Below, piece by piece: positions 23,201 to 30,598 of a stretch of 31,772 nucleotides of DNA (the stretch's first letter is position 1; every line of letters begins with the position of its first letter). The DNA comes from RGIG8785 sp045655245 (GTDB lineage: Bacteria > Bacillota > Clostridia > RGIG8785): positions 1 through 31,772 of the forward strand of contig JAZOOX010000006.1 in the NCBI GenBank assembly GCA_045655245.1, in the 5' to 3' direction. The notes below the pieces were generated by a model that was not told the origin of the DNA, made no database searches, and was given only the letters and a program-made list of their open reading frames with translations. The position numbers and the translations under genes were made by a program.

Positions 23201-23328
23201 TTATCGACATGACCAACAAGACCGTTAAAACCGGTGCCGCTTCCAGTGCCCGTAAGGGTGACAAGGTGTTGGTAAACTTCCGTGAAGCTTTGGCGAACAA
23301 CTGTTACATTTACATTTATCGCTGGTAA
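20269..23328 (+). CDS. S-layer-like protein with three N-terminal SLH domains (1019 aa)
   Basis: A signal peptide (residues 1-30, cleavage after VAFA) and a short acidic Thr/Glu/Pro stretch (31-52) precede three SLH domains at about 55-96, 109-160 (FDDVAVDHWGNGFIDVAYNAGIILG) and 167-212 (GGWPTGYLRVADEKKVTKG). The long remainder is beta-rich. It aligns with the 8954-11560 protein well beyond the SLH region, for example LKEWDVVCLYQSGDQ with LKEWDVLAVAKSTDG, FLLDINGKIAG with FYLDIDGRIAA, and TLIDNDDDESADVI with SLVDNDGDDLYDVV, so the two are full-length paralogues. It should be anchored through its SLH domains to wall polymers and probably forms, or partners in, the surface layer. The start follows AAGGAGGAG. 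Two further surface-protein genes follow with gaps of 26 and 21 bases, so it leads an operon. Confidence 0.88.
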   Translation: MKELRKVAALLLALTLILSVVPMGGLVAFAEEDVTTTVEPPVGSEPAEEVSEETAEAAALLQSLNILKGDEQGNLNLTGDVTRAEFSTFVVRMIGQESVAQVSGGKKIFDDVAVDHWGNGFIDVAYNAGIILGYGYGNFGPESPVTYDQAIKMIVCALGYGDVAIQRGGWPTGYLRVADEKKVTKGIKIAGGEPAKRGDIVSMIYNSLEIDVMRKEKVIKKGKEAVEYIVVKGDNVLTYYLGLHKAEGIVTANGFTSIANSERIKDGQIQLGYVDLFEVNESGADRYLGQSVDLYYFVDDVYNKKNIVSVKPKDDNVVVTIEGDSILLDQTAAEELVWEEDGNEVEFLLNTEAAIIENQRFKGFLNSVPLSTITPDNGTVTLIDNDDDESADVIIVDAFQTLIVDDVYEDAITDKYTGSGVFYDLDVNSTSDDVTIKDKDGNDVDITKLKEWDVVCLYQSGDQSVRNAIVTTDKVKGKLTKKTSDGWYTVDGKTYKFSNAYQTFLESNSAEVPKLGESYTFLLDINGKIAGCQKDAATLASNQSYGYLISAKKNNAEGRAKLYIYTGRGKFETIQTAEKLKVNGYPKDRTSTERVDLLFINETDRSRVLKEITSEELITERTYFDNVLATGAILYKTNADGEIIELLTDTSDADAYPDFKDYHSGLFVQAAGDNASLYNYANILGGKFRITSKTVKLQVPQNLEEEDLFAFGPPALFSSGDKGPYNVELYDVKEDGEVGLAIFRPTYEIKADFYYDGGGLFYIFRDAEEMLNADDEVVSSINFGTDDSIKNREVATGTRFAELTSLDDQLTARKNLGTEVEGVYEFYNQGKDIVANYHYAEPQDVFELSFGDAIAVVTSMNKASSVGPLLKLTGTDITDPSNPRDVDLRDVHFEYGNSSEVSSKIDGIDNLEDLLDPSIPFDDKGFENAVGRIIYYGEVVDSTSTTMTFFTTTKQLSDGSLVRTKRMVPTGSVQQTLIIDMTNKTVKTGAASSARKGDKVLVNFREALANNCYIYIYRW

Positions 23329-23354
23329 TCACATAAGAAAGGAGAATCAGTCGT

Positions 23355-25616
23355 ATGAAAAACGCAAAACGTCTGGTCAGTGTGTTAACGGTTGTTTGCA
23401 TGATTTTCTCGTTGTTTTCCACCGTTACCTTTGCTGCCCAATACAATCTGACCATTGACTCGATCGAGAGCGATATTGCCCCCGGCGCAACCGGAAGACA
23501 ATTTACGGTTATCGGCACCTTAGACGGCGCCGCAGCAGATATTCCTGTGAACGTTGCCCTCTTTAAGGGGACGACCGACCCCGTAACCCAAGTGGTTAAC
23601 GTCGTTCGGACGGATGATGCGGGAAAGTTTAAGCAGACCTACACCATCCCCTTTGATGGTGACTTTGAAGGAGATTATCTGGTTGTTGCAAACAGCCCCA
23701 ATGCTGTTGATCCCAAGGCTGCTAAGTTCACCATGACCCCCGCTAAAACCACCGCAACCATTACTTCTCTTTCTATTAAAAATGATAGAGAGATCTTGGA
23801 CGCCACTGTGAACGAGTTGGATAAAACCATTACGATTAGCGAGGTTCCCAGTAAAGTGGGGCTGAATCCCGTTGAAGTAACCATCGTTTCGGATGCTGTT
23901 GCAGTTAAGATTGGCGACACCGACATTCCCAAAGATCCGGAGACGAAAAAATTTATCGGTTCCGTTTCCTGTGAAGATGGGGTTCCTCAGACGATTACCT
24001 TAACTCCGGAAGTTTCGGTTGACCCTGTTGCCCCTTACGAATTCACCATTGATTTTTCCGAAGAAAACGATACCGCTGAGCTGTCCGATGTTATGGTTGC
24101 TTTGTATAACCAAAAGACCGGCAATTTAAGAGGATTTTCTGCCGAGTTGAGCGTAGACGGTGAGGGCAATCAGACCGCTTTGGTCAGCCTCCCCGGCACC
24201 TTCGACCTCAGCAAAGCGTATGTCTCTTTTGCTACCACAGCAGAAACCGTTACCTATAACGGCAATCCTGTTATCAAGATTGAAGACTCCGTCGAACCTA
24301 CCGAACTGGACTTCTCCAATCCCGAGAAGAGAGAAAGATTGGTCCTGGTAGCAGAGAGCGGAGATGAATATTATTGTGATATCATCATCAAAACCAACTC
24401 TGCCGAGTTTGAATGGATTGAACTGGATGTTGCAGGCGGTCCTGCTGAAGCAACAATCAACAAATCTGCAAAGACCATCACTGCTATGGTTCCCCAGTCC
24501 GTCGGTCTGAACGATCTGGTTGTTAACTTCGGCAGTTACGATGCCCCTGTTACCCACAACGGCCGTCCTTTCGTCAGCGGTGATACCTTGAGCTTTAACG
24601 AACCCCAGGTTCTGGTTTTAACCGACGACAAGGAAAACGAGTATGCGTATGAGATGACCGTAACCATCGACCCCAGTACGATTGCAACCCTGTACGAAGT
24701 CAAGGTCGCAGGTAAGGCTGCAACCATCGATCAGACCACGAAACAGGTTACGGTAGAAGTTCCTGCTACTGCCAATCTGACCAGACTGTTGTTTGCCTAC
24801 ACGGTCGCTCCCGGCGCAACAGTGAAGATCGGCGATGTTGTCGTTACATCGGGTACCGAATACAATTTCTTAGAAACTCCCAAAACCATTACGGTTACCC
24901 CCGCTAAAGAAGGCGTTCCTACATACGAGTATACCATTACGGTTACTCAAGCGGAAGGTGGTCCCTCTGAAGGAGATACCATCACTCAAACGCCTGATAA
25001 CAATGGCAAAGAAGACTCCTTTGTCGTAACCGAAAAGCCCACTCCTCCCGTGGTTGTTCCCCCTGTTGCAACTGAAATTAAGTTTACTGACCTGGGGACT
25101 GCAGAATGGGCAAGAGAAGCAATCACCAATCTGGCTAAGAGAGGTGTCATCTCCGGTCGCAGTGCAACCGTCTTTGATCCTGACGGTTTGGTAACCCGCG
25201 AAGAATACGCAAAGATGCTGGTTTTGGCATTTGGTCTGACTGCAGATAATGCAAGCTGTGACTTTAACGATGTTCCTGAAGATGCTTGGTACTATGATTA
25301 TGTTGCAATTGCTGCAAAACGCGGTGTTGTAAACGGTATCGGCAACAGCACCTTCGGTGTTGGTTCTACCATTACCCGCCAGGATATGGCTGTTATGACC
25401 TATCGTGCTGCAATGGCTGCCGGCAAGGCGATGGATATGGTTAACGAAGCAATCACCTTCGCTGATGATGCCGATATTGCCGAGTACGCTGCAGAAGCAG
25501 TTACCGTAATGCAACGAGCAGGTATCATCAATGGTATGGGCGGCAATACCTTTGCTCCCAACGGTACTGCAACCCGTGCACAGGCCGCCAAGATTATGGA
25601 TATGGCCTCGAAATAA
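23355..25616 (+). CDS. Surface protein with Ig-like repeats and three C-terminal SLH domains (753 aa)
   Basis: A signal peptide (1-27, cleavage after VTFA) is followed by beta-sandwich repeats. At least three share the pattern 'ATINKSAKTITAMVP..VGLNDLVV', seen near residues 135-215, 350-440 and 440-530, resembling DUF5018-type or cadherin-like Ig folds. A Pro/Thr-rich linker (about 535-574) leads to three SLH domains at 575-627, 634-690 and 699-753 (FTDLGTAEWAREAI, FNDVPEDAWYYDYVAIAAKRGVVNG, FADDADIAEYAAEAV). SLH at the C terminus differs from the N-terminal arrangement of the preceding S-layer protein. It is 26 bases downstream of that gene with AAAGGAG before the ATG, so it is co-transcribed. 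No catalytic domain was seen; a structural or adhesive role is inferred. Confidence 0.85.
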   Translation: MKNAKRLVSVLTVVCMIFSLFSTVTFAAQYNLTIDSIESDIAPGATGRQFTVIGTLDGAAADIPVNVALFKGTTDPVTQVVNVVRTDDAGKFKQTYTIPFDGDFEGDYLVVANSPNAVDPKAAKFTMTPAKTTATITSLSIKNDREILDATVNELDKTITISEVPSKVGLNPVEVTIVSDAVAVKIGDTDIPKDPETKKFIGSVSCEDGVPQTITLTPEVSVDPVAPYEFTIDFSEENDTAELSDVMVALYNQKTGNLRGFSAELSVDGEGNQTALVSLPGTFDLSKAYVSFATTAETVTYNGNPVIKIEDSVEPTELDFSNPEKRERLVLVAESGDEYYCDIIIKTNSAEFEWIELDVAGGPAEATINKSAKTITAMVPQSVGLNDLVVNFGSYDAPVTHNGRPFVSGDTLSFNEPQVLVLTDDKENEYAYEMTVTIDPSTIATLYEVKVAGKAATIDQTTKQVTVEVPATANLTRLLFAYTVAPGATVKIGDVVVTSGTEYNFLETPKTITVTPAKEGVPTYEYTITVTQAEGGPSEGDTITQTPDNNGKEDSFVVTEKPTPPVVVPPVATEIKFTDLGTAEWAREAITNLAKRGVISGRSATVFDPDGLVTREEYAKMLVLAFGLTADNASCDFNDVPEDAWYYDYVAIAAKRGVVNGIGNSTFGVGSTITRQDMAVMTYRAAMAAGKAMDMVNEAITFADDADIAEYAAEAVTVMQRAGIINGMGGNTFAPNGTATRAQAAKIMDMASK

Positions 25617-25637
25617 TAGGGAAAGGAGAATTGAATC

Positions 25638-27890
25638 ATGAAAAAAATGTATAAGACGTTAATTGCACTTTGCCTGACCGTCGCAATGCTCACTTCCTTA
25701 TTTGCAGGTGTTTCCTTTGCTTCGGGCGGAGTTTGTGTAGAATGGTACGGATTTGATAACAACGTTACCGTTCCCCTGGGCGCAGGTACTTACACCTCTG
25801 TTGCTCCCAGTATGTTCCCTGCCAATGCAACCGAAACTGATCTCATCTGGAGTGTCAGCGACGAGAACAAGGCAACTATTGATCAAAACGGTGTTGTTAC
25901 CTTGCTTGCCAAAGGAACTGTAACCGTCTACGCTACTCTCGAAAACACGAGTGCGCTGGTGCGCGACCCGAGTTTTGGTGTAAAGGGCGCATCCTACACC
26001 TTGACCATCACCGATGTTGCTTTAAATGCAAACCCCGGCGAAGTGAAATTTGCTTCTGCAGGTAAGGTAAAGAACGTGGGAATTGAAGGGGCTACCGGTC
26101 CTCTGGTAATCGAAGGCACCAGTAACGCATTGGTTTCTACTGCTGAAGTAATCAACGACAGCATCGTTGCTGTCAGTGCTTTGGCTCCCGGTTATGCCGA
26201 AATCACCGTTAGCGACGGTACGAACAGCCTGGTAATTCCTGTTTTTGTTCAGCCTGTTGACCTTATTGGCTCCTTGGAAACCTGGAGGGCGCTCTTCCCC
26301 CAACCCGCAGAGGGTGAAACCGTTTCTGCTTCTCAGGCAGGGTATCTGCAATGGTGGATGGAAAGCATCCCGATCAACAAAAACGCGACCGGAGCGAATG
26401 CGGGTGCCGGCGTTTTGGGCTACGGCAAACCGATGTTGCACACCGAAAACCTGACGGTTACCCATAGCGGCAACACCGCCGGAGACGGGAAAACCTTCTT
26501 CCGTTGGTTGAACGACGGGAGTAACTACTACAACTTTAATCTCAATAAGGGTGCGACTGCCCAGGACAAATATCAGTTCTTTAATATTCGTGCCCCCAAA
26601 AAAGGAACGGTCAACATCAGCCCCAAGTCTTTGGAGGGGATGAGCAGTGACAGACAAAAGTCGGATGGTTCCTACATTGCTATTTTTGTCGAAGATTCTC
26701 AAGGCAATTTAACCCGTGTATTCCCTGCAGAAACCGATGCGGACGAATATGTAGACGATAGTAACAATTATGCAATTTTGAACGTTACCCGTAACTGGTT
26801 GTGGGTATACCCGACTCAGACCTATTTCGGTAAGTTCCAGGTGGGTGACACCTATCATCAGGGCGATAGCAACGCAGAGATACTGGACCCCGCAGGTGAA
26901 CCTTACAAGCTGACCCAGGAACGTTATAATGAGCGGGAAGACTTCGTTAAAAACGGAGCCACGTTCGACGTAGCAGCGGGGGATATCATCCGCGTTGTAA
27001 TGCACTGCGGTCATGACGAGTACGCTGATAGCATTGGGTTCACCCCCATCTTCCGTTATCTCGACGCTGATGTTACCGGTGTCGTTGAAAGCGAAACCGC
27101 AACCGATATTCAAATTGTCAAAGGGAAGACAACAACCTTCATGGCACGTCTCACCCCCATCGGCGCTACCGCTCCCGTATCTTTTTCATCCGCCTACAAA
27201 GCAGGCACCAATGTTACTTTCAAGAGTGCGGTTTATCGCACCGGTAGCGACACCAACCTTGACGATTATGGTTGCGTAGACATTACCTTGGAAGCCGCTG
27301 AAGATTCTGCTCTTGGTGTGGGTTATTATCGCGTGAACTTCGGCACCTTTAGCAAACTGATTCGCGTCAGTGTTGTCAATGATGCCTCCGGCGGAGATGC
27401 TGAAGATGGCGAAGAGGCCGGTGTAGAAGTTGTCCTTGGCGAAAATGCCGGTTCGGACACTACCCCCGAAGGCCCTGGTGATGAAGGTGGCGACGAACCT
27501 TTCACCTTTGAATTCAATACCAAAGATACTTCTGTTTCCTTATCCGAAGTTAAAAGAACACTTAGCAGAATTACGTGGAAGAACAGCAACACTACCGATA
27601 CTGCAAAGGAATATTGTATCTTTACTGTTCCTGAAGGCGGCCTGGGCGAGGTAATTGACCTGGGGAACCTACCTCAGGCACCTGCTGATTATGGCTATGA
27701 TGAATTTACCGCTTCGGCAAATGCATCCGACTCTAACGAGGGAAGTGCTTTGAAATTCACTCCTAGCACTACGACCTATTGGGGTAGAGGCAAAAGCATT
27801 GACATTTTCTGGTTTGTTGGTAGCTGGGATAACTTGGCTAAGAACGGATTGTATACCCTCTATACGCAAACGCCTTGTGTTTATGAGTAA
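25638..27890 (+). CDS. Large secreted protein with Big_2-like domain, no visible anchor (750 aa)
   Basis: A signal peptide (1-29, cleavage after VSFA) is followed by a Big_2-type Ig domain (about 38-128, IWSVSDENKATIDQNGVVTLLAKGTVTVYA) and a second Ig-like stretch to about 210. The middle (about 250-480) is beta-rich with FDVAAGDIIRVVMHCGHDEYADSIGFTP, a pattern seen in CBM-like domains on glycan-active proteins. A strongly acidic Gly/Glu/Asp linker (about 585-620) precedes a C-terminal region ending QTPCVYE. Neither SLH, LPxTG nor lipobox is visible, so it is either released or held by the neighbouring SLH proteins. It is the last gene of the operon, 21 bases after the SLH protein gene, with a strong terminator behind it. 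I recognise no enzyme family. Confidence 0.75.
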   Translation: MKKMYKTLIALCLTVAMLTSLFAGVSFASGGVCVEWYGFDNNVTVPLGAGTYTSVAPSMFPANATETDLIWSVSDENKATIDQNGVVTLLAKGTVTVYATLENTSALVRDPSFGVKGASYTLTITDVALNANPGEVKFASAGKVKNVGIEGATGPLVIEGTSNALVSTAEVINDSIVAVSALAPGYAEITVSDGTNSLVIPVFVQPVDLIGSLETWRALFPQPAEGETVSASQAGYLQWWMESIPINKNATGANAGAGVLGYGKPMLHTENLTVTHSGNTAGDGKTFFRWLNDGSNYYNFNLNKGATAQDKYQFFNIRAPKKGTVNISPKSLEGMSSDRQKSDGSYIAIFVEDSQGNLTRVFPAETDADEYVDDSNNYAILNVTRNWLWVYPTQTYFGKFQVGDTYHQGDSNAEILDPAGEPYKLTQERYNEREDFVKNGATFDVAAGDIIRVVMHCGHDEYADSIGFTPIFRYLDADVTGVVESETATDIQIVKGKTTTFMARLTPIGATAPVSFSSAYKAGTNVTFKSAVYRTGSDTNLDDYGCVDITLEAAEDSALGVGYYRVNFGTFSKLIRVSVVNDASGGDAEDGEEAGVEVVLGENAGSDTTPEGPGDEGGDEPFTFEFNTKDTSVSLSEVKRTLSRITWKNSNTTDTAKEYCIFTVPEGGLGEVIDLGNLPQAPADYGYDEFTASANASDSNEGSALKFTPSTTTYWGRGKSIDIFWFVGSWDNLAKNGLYTLYTQTPCVYE

Positions 27891-27893
27891 AAG

Positions 27894-27922
27894 AAGAAGA
27901 GCGCTTTGGCGCTCTTCTTTTA
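27894..27922 (+). terminator. Intrinsic terminator ending the surface-protein operon
   Basis: AAGAAGAGCGC (27894-27904) and GCGCTCTTCTT (27909-27919) form a perfect 11-bp stem with a TTTG loop, followed by TTTATT. Confidence 0.9.
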
Positions 27923-27937
27923 TTCGAGGTGATAATA

Positions 27938-28582
27938 ATGAAAAAAGACACTTGGGCAAAGTTTTTTCTAATTGCTGAGTCGGTCTGGATTTTGCTGATG
28001 TTGGTGAATTCCTATTGGCTGGGCTTTCAGCTTCAGGTCCCCCATTTGCTTTTGGTGTTGCCCCTTGGGGTTTTTGTCGGAAACACTTGGGCACTCTTAA
28101 GAACGAAGAAAGTTTGGCTCTTCTTTTTACAAGTATTGGGGCTGCTTTTGCTCTTCAGCGGGAGCGTGACTTATATGCTGGCAGCCCTCTCCTTGTTGCC
28201 TGTCATCTTTGTCCCCCATTTCTTTTCAAAGAAGTGGCTGAAACCTTTGGCAACGGTTATTGTGATCATGATGGTCACTATGGCAGGTGTGTCGGCGTAC
28301 ATCCTCTTTACCGCCGAAGCCCCTGCTGTGGCGGTTGAACAGTCCCATCCTCTGGGCAATGCCCTGTTGGAAGTGCGCAGTCAGACGGTCACTGCCGAAG
28401 TCGGTCCCGAGACCCTGCGAGGAGTGTATTTTGAAAAATCGGTTGCAGGTTGTACCTTTACCCGACTCCTTTATGTTTGTACCGACGATCGGGAAATCAC
28501 CCTCTCCTGGGCAGATAACAAAACCGCCGTTATCAATGGCCAAACCTGTTCGGTTTGGTTTTCCAGACTGATCAGCGAATAA
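27938..28582 (+). CDS. Membrane protein with extracytoplasmic C-terminal domain (214 aa)
   Basis: Five hydrophobic segments (about residues 9-30, 35-52, 60-78, 80-94 and 102-123) are followed by an 85-residue soluble tail with two Cys near the end. I do not recognise a family. The ATG at 27938 is chosen because GAGGTGATAATA just before it gives a normal ribosome spacing. The start lies only 18 bases after the preceding hairpin and no clear separate promoter was found, so it may depend on readthrough or an unrecognised promoter inside the previous gene. A terminator follows. Confidence 0.7.
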   Translation: MKKDTWAKFFLIAESVWILLMLVNSYWLGFQLQVPHLLLVLPLGVFVGNTWALLRTKKVWLFFLQVLGLLLLFSGSVTYMLAALSLLPVIFVPHFFSKKWLKPLATVIVIMMVTMAGVSAYILFTAEAPAVAVEQSHPLGNALLEVRSQTVTAEVGPETLRGVYFEKSVAGCTFTRLLYVCTDDREITLSWADNKTAVINGQTCSVWFSRLISE

Positions 28583-28610
28583 CGGAAGGCATTGGCGCAT
28601 ACCTTCTAAT

Positions 28611-28641
28611 AGCCCCGTCTTGTGGCGGGGCTTATTTTTTT
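28611..28641 (+). terminator. Intrinsic terminator between the membrane protein and pdaA
   Basis: AGCCCCG (28611-28617) and CGGGGCT (28626-28632) form a stem, followed by TATTTTTTT. It ends 12 bases before the pdaA start, so it may attenuate pdaA rather than separate it. Confidence 0.85.
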
Positions 28642-28653
28642 GGGAGGGAGAAT

Positions 28654-29451
28654 ATGTTTTATACTGTCAATCGTCATACCCTGGCAGGAGTGGGGCTTTG
28701 CCTTGTGTTAGCGTTGGTCATTACCCTTGTGGGAGCCTGGACCGCCGGCACCGACCTGGCGGTCGACGGAAACTGGGGATTGAGCTTCCAGACCGAGGGG
28801 GAGGCACCCGTGGGCAATGCCACCGCCGACTTTTTAAAACAGTACGGCGCATGTTTTGTGGGGGACACCAGCCAAAAGGTGCTTTACCTCACTTTCGATG
28901 CGGGGTACGAGAACGGGTACACTGCGAGTATTTTGGATACCCTGAAAAAACACCAAGTGCCTGCCGCCTTTTTCCTGGTAGGGAATTACATTGATACCGC
29001 CCCTGATCTGGTCAAACGGATGGTAGCAGAGGGCCATTTGGTGGGAAACCATACCAACCGTCATCCTGATATGTCCGCTATTGCTGATGCCCATGCCTTT
29101 CAAAAAGAACTAAATGATTTAGAAGCAAAATACCAAGCCCTGATAGGGAGCGAAATGCCTAAGTTTTACCGTCCTCCCCAAGGGAAATACAGCGAGGAAA
29201 ATCTAAAGCAGGCCCACGCTTTGGGGTATAAAACGATCTTTTGGAGCCTTGCCTATGTAGACTGGTACAATGACCGCCAGCCGACTGCCGACCAAGCCTT
29301 TGCCAAACTGATGCCCCGGATCCATAACGGCGCGGTCATCCTGCTTCATTCCACCTCCAAAACCAACGCTGAAATTCTGGACGAATTTTTGACCCGTCTT
29401 AAAAAGGATGGCTATACCTTTGCTCGGCTGAACGATTTGATGTCGAATTAG
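28654..29451 (+). CDS. pdaA: PdaA-type polysaccharide deacetylase (265 aa)
   Basis: A polysaccharide deacetylase (NodB homology domain) behind an N-terminal membrane anchor (about residues 9-28). Motifs: TFDAGYENGYT (80-90), with catalytic Asp82; metal-binding GNHTNRHP (131-138; His133, His137); RPPQGKYS (173-180); FWSLAYVDWYNDRQPT (196-211); LLHSTS (230-235). The YENGYT and VDWYNDRQ stretches are typical of PdaA, which makes muramic delta-lactam in the spore cortex. Motif 1 reads FDAG instead of the usual FDDG, like B. subtilis PdaA, which has FDNG. The ATG at 28654 follows GGGAGGGAG; longer frames upstream run through the terminator. Its presence implies the host can make spores or retains the cortex gene. 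Confidence 0.88.
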   Translation: MFYTVNRHTLAGVGLCLVLALVITLVGAWTAGTDLAVDGNWGLSFQTEGEAPVGNATADFLKQYGACFVGDTSQKVLYLTFDAGYENGYTASILDTLKKHQVPAAFFLVGNYIDTAPDLVKRMVAEGHLVGNHTNRHPDMSAIADAHAFQKELNDLEAKYQALIGSEMPKFYRPPQGKYSEENLKQAHALGYKTIFWSLAYVDWYNDRQPTADQAFAKLMPRIHNGAVILLHSTSKTNAEILDEFLTRLKKDGYTFARLNDLMSN

Positions 29452-29476
29452 GGCGAATTCTTTTTTATCAAACCTC

Positions 29477-29505
29477 TTGACGAAAGGGCAAATCGGGGGT
29501 ATAAT
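29477..29505 (+). promoter_or_regulatory. Sigma-A promoter of the two small genes
   Basis: TTGACG (29477-29482), 17 bp, perfect TATAAT (29500-29505). Confidence 0.85.
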
Positions 29506-29544
29506 GAAATAAAAAAGAACAAATGTTCGGTAAAGGAGAAAGAA

Positions 29545-29787
29545 ATGGAAGAAAAATGTTTAGGTTGCGGAAGAAGAATTACCCCCCAGCAACATCGTGT
29601 GTATTTTATGAGCAGGCCTTTTCACGATTCAGTTTGTGCGTTTGAGTGGTTTGCCCGCAACCAAATGGGCAGACTGATGGTAGTGGAGGAGCGTCAGGGG
29701 GAGTATATCAACCTGATGACAGATTTTTTGAATGAGCATGGTCTTGCCTACGAATGGTACGAGTATTTCAAGAAATTTTGGAGGTAA
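29545..29787 (+). CDS. Small Cys-containing protein, possible zinc binder (80 aa)
   Basis: The N terminus has CLGCGR (residues 5-10) followed by HDSVCAFEWF (27-36), so a Cys-x2-Cys pair plus a His/Cys pair could hold one zinc ion. The rest is helical and rich in aromatic and acidic residues (EYINLMTDFLNEHGLAYEWYEYFKKF). I recognise no family. The ATG follows AAAGGAG with good spacing and it has a strong promoter. The ribosome site of the next gene (GGAGG) lies in its last codons, so the two are coupled. The pairing with a phage-type sigma-like protein suggests it may derive from a mobile element, but that is inference. Confidence 0.75.
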   Translation: MEEKCLGCGRRITPQQHRVYFMSRPFHDSVCAFEWFARNQMGRLMVVEERQGEYINLMTDFLNEHGLAYEWYEYFKKFWR

Positions 29788-29794
29788 ACAAAAG

Positions 29795-30196
29795 ATGAAG
29801 TGTGACGAGATCAAAAAGATCTTTCGCGGGATTCGAAGCACAAAAAAAGAAATGGAGTTAAGACTCGCATTTCTTAAAGACGTGCAAAGTATGGACTTTG
29901 ATACCACCGGGATAGAGGCGTCTATTCTGCGGGAATACAAAAAACTGGAGAGCCGTGTTTTGTTGGCAGACCGTATGTTAGACACCTTAGAACCCGAAGA
30001 ACGGGCGGTACTGACAGCAAGGTACTATGATGGAATCCGCTGGGAATACATCGAGCCGGTATTACAGTACAGCATTTCTCAATGTCAGCGGATTCATAAT
30101 CGGGCGATTCGCAAACTTATGTCCTTTTCCGATGGAGAATCCGCGTCCCGACCCACCAAAGAAGCAGAAAGACCAGCGCTCCTGCAGCATCAATAA
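29795..30196 (+). CDS. Sigma-70 region 4-like (phage DUF1492/ArpU-type) protein (133 aa)
   Basis: A helical N-terminal part (about 1-65, with IRSTKKEMELRLAFLKD and LREYKKLESRV) leads to a helix-turn-helix at about 69-108 (EERAVLTARYYDGIRWEYIEPVLQYSISQCQRIHNRAIRKL), which resembles region 4 of sigma factors and the DUF1492/ArpU/RinA-type regulators of phages. It has no region 2, so it is unlikely to be a full sigma factor. The ATG at 29795 follows GGAGG. The 25-residue tail after IRKL is polar and low in structure and lies in the stretch that overlaps the end of the convergent VanZ gene. No phage structural genes are nearby. It probably regulates or is regulated with the preceding 80-residue gene. 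Confidence 0.65.
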   Translation: MKCDEIKKIFRGIRSTKKEMELRLAFLKDVQSMDFDTTGIEASILREYKKLESRVLLADRMLDTLEPEERAVLTARYYDGIRWEYIEPVLQYSISQCQRIHNRAIRKLMSFSDGESASRPTKEAERPALLQHQ

Positions 30197-30521
30197 GCAC
30201 ATCCCGTAACTCGCTGGAACGCCCTTCAACGAAGTGTTGGTGAATCTCGTCGGTGACGGCGTAAAGCACCGTGGTTGTATAAGAAAATAAATAAGGAAAG
30301 CGCAGCCGTTTAAAGGTAGAAAAGAAGCCGTAAAGACTTCCTGACAGGAAGAAGAAACAAAGAAAGTGGGCGATTTTTCGGACGGTTTTTTGAGACAGCC
30401 CTACCGAGTCGGAAACGGGTTTACTGATGCCGGTGGATTGTGCGGCAGGCATATCGGAAAAATAGAAGATTGCCGCCATCAGAAAAAGACTTAATAAAAG
30501 AAAAAGAATCCGCTTTTTCAT
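30117..30521 (-). CDS. VanZ-like family membrane protein (134 aa)
   Basis: The VanZ signatures are visible: KIAHFLCFFFLSGSLYG (49-65) and AVTDEIHQHFVEGRSSELRDVLIDAAGA (88-115), with Asp91, Glu92, Gln95, Arg101 and Asp107 conserved. Hydrophobic segments cover residues 5-22, 51-68, 77-92 and 110-126. VanZ proteins are small membrane proteins, some linked to teicoplanin tolerance; most have no known role. The ATG at 30521 follows AAGGAG; an in-frame ATG at 30536 is rejected. Its 3' end overlaps the convergent sigma-like gene by 80 bases with no terminator visible for either. Confidence 0.9.
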   Translation of the reverse strand: MKKRILFLLLSLFLMAAIFYFSDMPAAQSTGISKPVSDSVGLSQKTVRKIAHFLCFFFLSGSLYGFFSTFKRLRFPYLFSYTTTVLYAVTDEIHQHFVEGRSSELRDVLIDAAGALVFLLLWWVGTRILHRKRT

Positions 30522-30598
30522 AAAAACTCCTTTCACATAGAAAACTCGTTTTCGGAAATACTAACATGGCAGTACCAAGTATAAAGGAGGAATCTGTC

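Noticed and set aside
29545..30196. Prophage remnant.
   Set aside because: Only one phage-like regulator is seen; no integrase, att repeats or structural genes in the window.
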